11,132 nt of DNA from Planctomycetaceae bacterium (GTDB lineage Bacteria; Planctomycetota; Planctomycetia; Pirellulales; Thermoguttaceae), in the NCBI GenBank assembly GCA_009776995.1, contig WRMR01000118.1:1-11132 (forward strand). Reading direction: 5' to 3'. The translations under genes were made by a program, and so were the position numbers. Positions within the stretch are counted from its first letter, which is position 1; every line of letters starts with the position of its first letter. Shown one piece after another: positions 5,709 to 11,132 of the stretch. The notes under the pieces were generated by a model. That model made no database searches. It had not been told where the DNA came from and saw only the letters and a program-made list of their open reading frames with translations.

Positions 5709-7415
5709 ATGAACAAACTCCAAGAAACCTGGAATCAGATACGGGATTTATATGCCGGGATGCCGCCGGGGACGCGGGTTGTCGCCGGGTTGCTCACGGC
5801 GGTGCTGCTCGTGAGTTTGATTTTCCTTGTCGTGCCGGGCAAGGGAACGCCGGGCACACCGAAAGATGTGTATCTGTACGGGGATTACAGGTTTACGCAG
5901 GCCGAACAAATGTTGGCCATGGAAGCCCTCGGAAACGCAAAACTGAAGGATTACACTTGGGAAGGCTATCGTCTCAAGGTTCCGGCAAAACGGGCAGATG
6001 AATATTCCGCCGCCCTGTCGAAGGCAAAGGCTGTTCCGCAGGATGGTGCGGCAATTGCTTGGCAGAACGCAAAAGAGATGAATGCGATGAATACTGACAA
6101 TGACCGGAAAGACCGTGATTTTGCGTCAAAGTTGTACGCTGCAACACAGGATATTCGCAGACTTCCCTGGGTCGTTGATGCGACTGTTCTCGGTGATTCC
6201 ACTTTTGTTAGAAAAAATATGAAACTGGAACGCGTGCGAACGGCCAGTGTTACGATTCGGCCAGTACCCAACCGCGAACTGGATAAGAACATGCGAGCCG
6301 CCATCGTCGGGATCGTCAAAAGCACATTAGGCATTACTGACGTGAAGAATATCATGATCGTGGACGGGAGCATCAACGGCAAAACGTGGCAAGGCTCGGA
6401 GGAATGGTTCCAGGGCGGGGACGGTGGTTATCTTGAAAAGAAACGGGACGAGGAACTCGAATTTGAGCAAAAGATTATCTCGTTGCTCGGCGACATTGAT
6501 GACCTGAAAGTAACGGCATCGGCCATAGTGGACCCATATAAAGTATGGACGCAATTCGGTATTGACCTTGATAAACCGATAGGCGTTGCCAGTGATGCGT
6601 ACAGTTTGAAAATTGACGCCAAAGGAAATCAACAGGGGCGGCGCCCGGGTTATGAAATGCAAAAGGACAATTCGCCGTTGCCGTATCGCGATGTCGTCAT
6701 GAACGGCCAATTGGAATACAACGAAAAAGAAAGCCGCGATAAGGAATTGATGGCATTACAAGGGCGGGAAAACAGCAAAGAATATGCTCCGTTTCCCTTG
6801 CTGGGGATTGCGGCAACTGTTCGTGTGCCTTACTCGTACTTTTTGAATACCTGGCGGCAGACGAAAAAGGTGGTGATGGGCGATGAAGCTGCGGAGCCCC
6901 AGCCGGGTGAGATCGAACTGTGGATCACGGATGAAATTGTCCGGTTGAAAAATCAGTTGCATCCCCTTTTGCGGATGCGCAACCCGCTGGTCACTGAAGA
7001 CGCGGAACTGGAAAAGCTGATCATCATTGAGCCGTACCACACGCAGGACATGGAATCGTTGCCGGAAGAAACGGCCTGGCAGCAACTGACGGCGTGGTTC
7101 GGCGGCAATTGGAAAACGATGGGACTGTTCGTGCTTGTGGCGGCGTCGCTCTTTGTGTTATGGGGCGTGACGCGGCCACAGAAGCCGGAGCCGATCATCA
7201 TTTATGAAGCCCCGGAAATGCCGAATGTCGAATTGGATTCGGAGGAATACGAGGAGGATGACGAAGAGAGCGGTGCTCGCCGGACGCTGGAACCATTCAA
7301 CAAGTCGATGCGGTCATTGCAGGAGGAAGTGAGCGATCTGGTCAACGAAAACCCGGACGCGGCGGCCAGTGTGTTGCGGCAGTGGATCGGCCGGGTCGCG
7401 CCGCAGGAACTTTAA
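5709..7415 (+). CDS. fliF: flagellar MS-ring protein FliF
   Basis: A 568-residue inner-membrane ring protein that houses the export gate and carries the rotor. Its layout is complete: a transmembrane helix at about 23-42, ring-building motifs including the YscJ-like part (ASVTIRPVPNRELDKNMRAA at 179-198 and ITDVKNIMIVDG at 209-220), a long periplasmic beta-collar region, a second transmembrane helix at about 470-487, and an acidic cytoplasmic tail (508-520). The last residues, LVNENPDAAASVLRQWIGR (544-562), correspond to the amphipathic helix by which FliF binds the FliG N-terminal domain. The periplasmic half is divergent from proteobacterial FliF. Length is normal. No Shine-Dalgarno is seen; the ATG is nine bases after the fliE stop, so coupling is likely. 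A large inverted repeat begins at its stop codon. Confidence 0.93.
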   Translation: MNKLQETWNQIRDLYAGMPPGTRVVAGLLTAVLLVSLIFLVVPGKGTPGTPKDVYLYGDYRFTQAEQMLAMEALGNAKLKDYTWEGYRLKVPAKRADEYSAALSKAKAVPQDGAAIAWQNAKEMNAMNTDNDRKDRDFASKLYAATQDIRRLPWVVDATVLGDSTFVRKNMKLERVRTASVTIRPVPNRELDKNMRAAIVGIVKSTLGITDVKNIMIVDGSINGKTWQGSEEWFQGGDGGYLEKKRDEELEFEQKIISLLGDIDDLKVTASAIVDPYKVWTQFGIDLDKPIGVASDAYSLKIDAKGNQQGRRPGYEMQKDNSPLPYRDVVMNGQLEYNEKESRDKELMALQGRENSKEYAPFPLLGIAATVRVPYSYFLNTWRQTKKVVMGDEAAEPQPGEIELWITDEIVRLKNQLHPLLRMRNPLVTEDAELEKLIIIEPYHTQDMESLPEETAWQQLTAWFGGNWKTMGLFVLVAASLFVLWGVTRPQKPEPIIIYEAPEMPNVELDSEEYEEDDEESGARRTLEPFNKSMRSLQEEVSDLVNENPDAAASVLRQWIGRVAPQEL

Positions 7416-7498
7416 CAGCAACGGGAGCGTCAGTGACCGGTTTGCAGGAAATAATGTAACGGGCTTAACCGGTCGCGCACGTTCCCGGTTGCTGTTTT
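7414..7498 (+). terminator. large imperfect inverted repeat after fliF, terminator- or attenuator-like
   Basis: The left arm 7414-7442 and right arm 7467-7496 pair as AACAGCAAC/GTTGCTGTT, GGGA/TCCC, CGT/ACG and GACCGGTT/AACCGGTC. Only a one-base bulge, a G-T pair and a 4x4 internal mismatch interrupt the stem. The loop is 24 bases. The right arm runs into TTTT, then AA. The left arm overlaps the last two bases of the fliF TAA. It looks like an intrinsic terminator, but genes of the same cluster follow 40 bases later. Partial termination, 3'-end protection of fliF mRNA, or a small inserted repeat element are all possible. Confidence 0.65.
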
Positions 7499-7537
7499 AA
7501 GGATACAAGACGCTCAAATCTACGGTAAGACACTCAC

Positions 7538-8356
7538 ATGGGGCTTTTCAAAAAGAAACCCAAGGCACGGAAGTCGATCATCGATGCGGCACACGACCTG
7601 AAACACGAGGTCGAGGGGGAAGCACTGCCCACTGAGGTCGGGATGGACCCGGACGAGATTGAGCGGTTGCTTGAACTGCTGGGACGCGACAACGCAAACC
7701 GGACCGTTTTCCGGCGTCGGGTGGACAGCATCCTGGACGTGGCGAAGGGACGGGTGTTGTGGTTGCGTCCCTATCGATTGACCGTCGAAGAGGCCAAGGC
7801 ACTGATACGCAAGATCGCCGAACGGCAACGGGAACGTGAAATGCGGCTGCTGAAAAAACGTCGCCGCAAAAACCCGGACTATCAGCTTCCGAAGTACTTG
7901 ACGCCGGAGAACATCGAATACCCGTCAAATTTGTCGCCGGACGATGTGCTGGCAGCGGGTAATGCGGCGCGGCACCGGCTGGAAGAGCCGCCATCGCACA
8001 ACGAAACGGAGACCGCCGAAGAACGCCGGAGCCGACGAGTTTTTGAGGCACTCGAACAACTGAAAAATGAAGAGGCAACCCGGTTTGCGCGACGTGTTGC
8101 AATGATTCAGCGTCACCACATTGAGGGAAAACCGCCAATGGAAGATGAAGCGGCGCAAGAAGGCAGCGACATGTCCGACGTTTGGGCCGCACACGGTATT
8201 GACGACGAGGAACTCGAACGGATACGCACCTTGCAGGGGTTCGGCAAAAAACCGTTAAAAACGCTCATCGACGAAGCCGGCGAGGTCGTTGATACCAATA
8301 TTGATGCGGCAACCAAAGTCGTGCAACAATGGATTGGGAACCAAAAGAGTGAATAA
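7538..8356 (+). CDS. unknown flagellar-cluster protein with a FliF-like FliG-binding C-terminus
   Basis: I do not recognise the body of this 272-residue protein. It is soluble, highly charged, and without signal peptide or membrane helix. The N-terminus is basic (GLFKKKPKARK), followed by predicted helices (36-75). A helical, very basic region (82-111, with LLKKRRRK at 104-111) comes next, then a proline-containing linker (112-155) and a charged helix of coiled-coil type (158-195). The end is telling: VVDTNIDAATKVVQQWIGN (250-268) aligns without gaps to the FliF tail LVNENPDAAASVLRQWIGR, sharing V, N, D-A-A, V and Q-W-I-G. That FliF helix is what FliG_N binds. Placed between fliF and the fliG-like gene, this protein probably docks on the FliG-like protein. 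No Shine-Dalgarno is seen. FliJ- or FliM/N-like roles were considered, but no motif supports them. Confidence 0.8.
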   Translation: MGLFKKKPKARKSIIDAAHDLKHEVEGEALPTEVGMDPDEIERLLELLGRDNANRTVFRRRVDSILDVAKGRVLWLRPYRLTVEEAKALIRKIAERQREREMRLLKKRRRKNPDYQLPKYLTPENIEYPSNLSPDDVLAAGNAARHRLEEPPSHNETETAEERRSRRVFEALEQLKNEEATRFARRVAMIQRHHIEGKPPMEDEAAQEGSDMSDVWAAHGIDDEELERIRTLQGFGKKPLKTLIDEAGEVVDTNIDAATKVVQQWIGNQKSE

Positions 8357-8370
8357 TTGTTGCGTAGCGT

Positions 8371-8521
8371 GAATGCAGAATGCAGAATGCAGTTGCGCTA
8401 TTGATGATTAATGTGAGACGACGAAATATTGAATCAATGGGAAGTCTAATGCAAACTGGAAAAATGTGCAAGTGCCGTTGGATACTCCCCATTCTGCATT
8501 CTGCACTCTACATTCTGCATT
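8371..8521. repeat. inverted heptamer-repeat element before the fliG-like gene
   Basis: Three perfect GAATGCA units (8371-8391) face an inverse-complement array of ATTCTGC units (8491-8518: ATTCTGC, ATTCTGC, ACTCTAC, ATTCTGC, then ATT). A 99-bp core lies between them. The outward array is the exact complement of the first, so the ends can pair over about 21 bases. The core has no recognisable gene. The element starts 14 bases after the stop of the 272-residue protein gene. Confidence 0.9.
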
Positions 8522-8579
8522 AAAACCTAATCATTTATCGTCCTTTTGTGTGAAACGGAAAATTACATAACATCTCATC

Positions 8580-9602
8580 ATGCCAGATCAACAGGGAATT
8601 CGCAAAGCGGCTGTGTTTTTGAACGGCCTGGACTGGGAGACGGCAAGCACGTTGCTCAAACGGCTGCCGCCGGAGGAATCGCGCGAGATTCGCCGCGAGA
8701 TGGTCGCCATTGAAGGCATTTCGCCGACGGAGATCAACAAGACGGTCAGGCAGTTTTTGAAGGACACGAAATACGACAAAAACATCAAGCCGAAAAAAAA
8801 CACGAACGCCCCGGCGGACAATTCGCACAAGACCGTGTTTTCCGGCGATGGCGTGGATTTGGTTGAACTGTCAGGGCAGGCGGAGCAAAGAGCAGGCGAG
8901 GTGATATATCATGTGCCGCTTGAACCGGCCAATCATGAATGTGACATTGCCCCAGACGCAACGCCTGCCGCAACAATATCAGAACAGGAAACGGCTGCGT
9001 CCATTGAGGAACTCATTGCTGCGGAAATGCCTGCGGAGCCGAGGCGGTTTGATTATCTGGAGCGGCGGTCGGCCTTTGAGACGGCGGTGTTTTTGGCGGA
9101 AGAAGGCGAGCAGTTGATCGCCGTGGTGTTGTCGCAGATGACGCCGCGCTATTCGGGCGATGTGCTGGCGTGTTTCGAGCAGTCGTTGAAACGCGACCTC
9201 ATCCGGCGGCTGGCCAGACTCGACGCAACCGATGAAACGATACTCGACGAAATCGACGCGGTGCTGAAAGACCGGCTGAAACGCGAGGTTGAGGATCGCC
9301 CGAAATCGAAGCCGGGACTTGCGTTGCTCGAACAGATTTTGCAGGTCGTTGAAAATGAACTCGGCAATGACATCGGTAACGACATCATTTCAGGCTTGAA
9401 TGAAATCGACTTGGAAGAGCAACAGGCGGTGTATGAGGAACAGCAAGCGACGTATTACGAACAGTACGACGGATATGTTGATGACTGGAATGGCATGGCT
9501 TTTCAGGCTTCAGAGATTGGACTCCAGGCTTCGGGCTTCGGGCTTCAGACTCCGGAGGGCGAGTTTCACACATCAGACTTTTGTATTCAGGATGATGATT
9601 GA
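8580..9602 (+). CDS. fliG: FliG-like rotor protein lacking a recognisable torque (C-terminal) domain
   Basis: A 340-residue protein. Residues 7-62 match the FliG N-terminal domain (GIRKAAVFLNGL, LLKRLPPEES, EISPTEIN-like region), which binds the FliF tail. Residues 63-154 form an acidic, probably disordered insert that normal FliG lacks. Residues 156-235 match the middle domain (FDYLERRS; LIAVVLSQM; LIRRLARLDATDETILDEIDAVL), but the FliM-binding EHPQ motif reads EGEQ (175-178). Residues 246-285 resemble the start of the helix leading into the C-terminal domain (ILQVVENEL; IISGLNEIDLEE). After that comes a Tyr/Gln/Glu-rich stretch and a tail (308-325) encoded by heptamer repeats. The charged helix that contacts the stator is absent. 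No Shine-Dalgarno is seen. Total length equals normal FliG only because of the insert. The symbol is given for homology, not proven function. Confidence 0.8.
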   Translation: MPDQQGIRKAAVFLNGLDWETASTLLKRLPPEESREIRREMVAIEGISPTEINKTVRQFLKDTKYDKNIKPKKNTNAPADNSHKTVFSGDGVDLVELSGQAEQRAGEVIYHVPLEPANHECDIAPDATPAATISEQETAASIEELIAAEMPAEPRRFDYLERRSAFETAVFLAEEGEQLIAVVLSQMTPRYSGDVLACFEQSLKRDLIRRLARLDATDETILDEIDAVLKDRLKREVEDRPKSKPGLALLEQILQVVENELGNDIGNDIISGLNEIDLEEQQAVYEEQQATYYEQYDGYVDDWNGMAFQASEIGLQASGFGLQTPEGEFHTSDFCIQDDD

Positions 9603-9743
9603 CGGCTTATGGTTTCAGAAGCAATGATATGATTTTGACTTTATGGTTGAGGATTCCGACGCCGGTTATTTCCTGTTTCCTGAAGTCTGAAGTCTGAAGC
9701 CTGATACCTGAAGTCTGAAGCCTGAAGTCTGAAGTCCGAATCC
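9502..9743. repeat. inverted heptamer-repeat element spanning the fliG-like 3' end and the spacer to fliH
   Basis: The left array (9502-9557) lies inside the coding sequence: units TTCAGGC, TTCAGAG, ATTGGAC, TCCAGGC, TTCGGGC, TTCGGGC, TTCAGAC, TCCGGAG. The right array (9681-9743) has nine units of TGAAGTC/TGAAGCC type, the inverse complement. The 123-bp core carries the end and stop codon of the fliG-like gene. The right array ends just before AAGGAA, the fliH ribosome-binding site. Confidence 0.9.
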
Positions 9744-9756
9744 TCAAGGAAACACA

Positions 9757-10614
9757 ATGGCACACGCAACGCAGGAAGAACACCGGGTGATCTATCGTCC
9801 GACGCCGTTCAATTTCGTCGATATGCAGGAGAAGGCCGACGCGTATCTCGAAACGGTGCGGGCGGAAGCGGCACGGATTGCGGAAGAGGCACGCACGGAG
9901 TTGTCGCGCTTGCGCAATACGGCGCACACGGAACTGGAGCAAAAAAAGCGGGAATTGCAGGAACTCGAGCGGAAATTCGCCGAACGGGAAAAGCAGCTTG
10001 AAACGGAAACGCAACGGGTCAATGCGTTGCGCGGCGAAATTGAAAAGGCGAACTACGACGAGGCGGTGGCCAGGGGACACAAGGAGGGTTATGACCGGGG
10101 TTATGCCGAAGGCTATGCCGCCGGGGAAGAGCGGGCGACGATGGATTATGATGAACGCCTGCAAAAGGAGGCCGGTGCGATCACGAAGGAAGCGTTTCAA
10201 ACCCTGATGCCGGCACTTGAGTCGGCGATTGAAAAGCTGGCGTCGGCGGAAAATATTTTCCTTTCGCGTTGGGAAGACGGTGCCTTGCAGGTGGCGGCGG
10301 CCATTGCCCAGCAGGCGATCAGCCGCGAACTGCCGAACATGATGGACGTGCCGCTGCGGCTGTTGCGGGAGGCCCTGCAACTGGCCGTCGGCAGTGTGCG
10401 GCTGAAAATCCACATGAATCCGAACGATGTGGAAGCATTGCGGCAGGAAATCGACACGCTGGTCAATCAAATCGCGCCCGCTGCGGAAACGGAGGTCATC
10501 GCCGATTTGCGCATTTCGCCCGGCGGCTGTTACCTCGAAACGACCAGCGGGACAATCGACCAGCGGCTCGACTCGCGTCTGGAACGCATCGTGTCGGAAT
10601 TGGGACAGGATTGA
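9757..10614 (+). CDS. fliH: flagellar assembly protein FliH
   Basis: A 285-residue cytoplasmic protein that binds and restrains the FliI export ATPase and links it to the C-ring. A long charged coiled coil (24-100) is followed by glycines at 107, 111, 115, 119 and 123, the GxxxG ladder (GHKEGYDRGYAEGYAAG) characteristic of FliH. The C-terminal V-ATPase-E-like domain contains LRISPGGCYLETTSGTIDQR (251-270) and LDSRLERI (271-278), matching the family's G-G-C-x-x-E-T...G-x-I-D...L-x-R-I end. The start is supported by AAGGAA five bases before the ATG. It overlaps no neighbour. The gene normally precedes fliI, but here two small unrelated genes follow. Confidence 0.93.
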   Translation: MAHATQEEHRVIYRPTPFNFVDMQEKADAYLETVRAEAARIAEEARTELSRLRNTAHTELEQKKRELQELERKFAEREKQLETETQRVNALRGEIEKANYDEAVARGHKEGYDRGYAEGYAAGEERATMDYDERLQKEAGAITKEAFQTLMPALESAIEKLASAENIFLSRWEDGALQVAAAIAQQAISRELPNMMDVPLRLLREALQLAVGSVRLKIHMNPNDVEALRQEIDTLVNQIAPAAETEVIADLRISPGGCYLETTSGTIDQRLDSRLERIVSELGQD

Positions 10615-10620
10615 TACAAA

Positions 10621-10655
10621 GTGCAGAGCGCAAAGTGCAGAGTGCAAAGTGCAAA
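10621..10655. repeat. heptamer array after fliH
   Basis: Five 7-bp units: GTGCAGA, GCGCAAA, GTGCAGA, GTGCAAA, GTGCAAA, followed by GTGAGGG. It begins six bases after the fliH stop. Unlike the other three elements, no inverse-complement array is seen nearby, although its partner could lie beyond the window. Confidence 0.88.
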
Positions 10656-10710
10656 GTGAGGGATAAGGCAGGGCGGTCACGCCGTGAGTGCCGAACCGGA
10701 AAGGAAACAA

Positions 10711-10890
10711 ATGACACCAAAAGAAATGAAAAAACTTATCAATGACCTGGCAAGCCAGTTGAGACTTTGCATTTCAGCATTGGGGATGGCCAGTGAAGTT
10801 TTAAATGACCATGAATCCCGGATGGTACAGTTCTTTGAAACACTCATTGAGGAAATTGAAACGAAATTACAGGAAGTCAAAGACGTGTAA
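10711..10890 (+). CDS. small helical protein, first of a tandem paralogous pair
   Basis: A 59-residue protein with no motif I recognise. It looks entirely helical, with two amphipathic helices: about 5-31 (containing LASQLRLCISALGMA at 13-27) and 35-56 (MVQFFETLIEEIETKLQEV). It has no signal peptide or membrane helix. I prefer the ATG at 10711 because AAAGGAA lies just upstream; a GTG at 10684 would add nine residues. The gene after it is clearly related. Sitting directly after fliH, where fliI is usual, it may be a flagellar accessory factor or chaperone, but this rests on position alone. The size and two-helix form would also fit a cargo of the neighbouring genes or an unrelated insertion. 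Confidence 0.7.
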   Translation: MTPKEMKKLINDLASQLRLCISALGMASEVLNDHESRMVQFFETLIEEIETKLQEVKDV

Positions 10891-10904
10891 TAAAAACAAT
10901 CACC

Positions 10905-10924
10905 ACCCGCTCTTTCCGGCGGGT
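10905..10924 (+). terminator. hairpin between the two small paralogous genes
   Basis: ACCCGC (10905-10910), an 8-base loop, and GCGGGT (10919-10924), followed by TATTATG. The stem is GC-rich but the following sequence is only partly U-rich. It may be a weak terminator or a processing hairpin that sets the ratio of the two genes. Confidence 0.45.
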
Positions 10925-10946
10925 TATTATGAAGGGAATGAAAATC

Positions 10947-11132
10947 ATGCCTATGACTGAACAATCCATCGTTTTAGGCGGTGCAGCAAGTCATTTACGA
11001 ATTGCCACATCCGCGTTGGAATTGGCCAAAGCTTACATGCCGCCGGAAAAGAGCGTCGGTTTTGACAAAATCATCACCGACAGTTTGGAAGTGGCAGCGA
11101 AAGTCAAGCAATTGGTGAAAGAATTTGAAAAA
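10947..11132 (+). CDS. small helical protein, second paralogue, cut by the window edge
   Basis: Sixty-two codons are visible with no stop before the edge. Residues 13-27 (AASHLRIATSALELA) align without gaps to residues 13-27 of the preceding small protein, with eight identities (A, S, L, R, S, A, L, A). The second half (ITDSLEVAAKVKQLVKEFEK) is again an amphipathic helix. In-frame ATGs lie at 10929, 10938, 10947 and 10953. AAGGGA at 10932-10937 places the start at 10947 (nine-base spacing), with 10953 possible. Function is unknown; tandem duplication of the neighbouring gene is the clear inference. Confidence 0.7.
   Translation, partial: MPMTEQSIVLGGAASHLRIATSALELAKAYMPPEKSVGFDKIITDSLEVAAKVKQLVKEFEK

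Noticed and set aside
9607..10710. 367-codon open frame on the minus strand opposite fliH
   Set aside because: The plus strand clearly encodes FliH with its glycine ladder and C-terminal motif. The antisense frame is compositional (Arg/Phe/His-rich) and runs through repeat sequence at its ends.
10684..10710. GTG start adding nine residues to the first small paralogue
   Set aside because: AAAGGAA lies directly before the ATG at 10711, and the paralogue aligns from that start.
1..11132. tRNA, rRNA, insertion sequence or transposase genes
   Set aside because: None seen on either strand; no transposase motif and no cloverleaf-like sequence was found by eye.

Overview
The window looks like a chromosomal piece of a Planctomycetota bacterium, possibly of the Pirellulales. 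The reasons are a DUF1080-type secreted protein at the left edge, a YdjY-domain exported protein of the form I associate with planctomycetes, and a compact flgC-fliE-fliF...fliG-like...fliH cluster whose proteins are divergent but recognisable. Several starts lack a Shine-Dalgarno sequence, and the spacers are AT-rich. The assignment rests on remembered family resemblance, not on a search.

Left part (1-4525): a DUF1080 gene runs off the left edge on the minus strand. It is preceded on the same strand by pyrD (class 1B dihydroorotate dehydrogenase), which has a long, structured upstream region. A plus-strand gene for an unrecognised four-helix membrane protein follows. It converges on a minus-strand SufR/COG2345-type regulator with a cysteine motif suited to an Fe-S cluster. 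Next is a minus-strand YdjY-domain exported protein. These genes have little obvious functional connection.

Right part (4526-11132): a plus-strand flagellar basal-body cluster. flgC (rod), fliE (MS ring-rod adaptor) and fliF (MS ring) are canonical. A 272-residue protein of unknown function then ends in a peptide that mimics the FliG-binding C-terminus of FliF. After it comes a FliG-like protein with N-terminal and middle domains but no recognisable torque-generating C-terminal domain. fliH (export ATPase regulator) follows, and then, instead of fliI, two tandem paralogous small helical proteins, the second cut by the right edge. No flgB precedes flgC.

The most striking feature not explained by genes is a set of short tandem repeats, all with a 7-bp period but different unit sequences. 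They fill four successive spacers of the flagellar cluster. In three of them one array is followed by an array of the inverse complement, giving array-core-inverted array elements. One element overlaps the 3' end of the fliG-like gene and encodes its tail just where the torque domain would be expected. The fliF/272-aa spacer instead holds an imperfect inverted repeat of about 83 bp. Together these point to a remodelled rotor module in a locus that has repeatedly gained hairpin-forming repeat elements.
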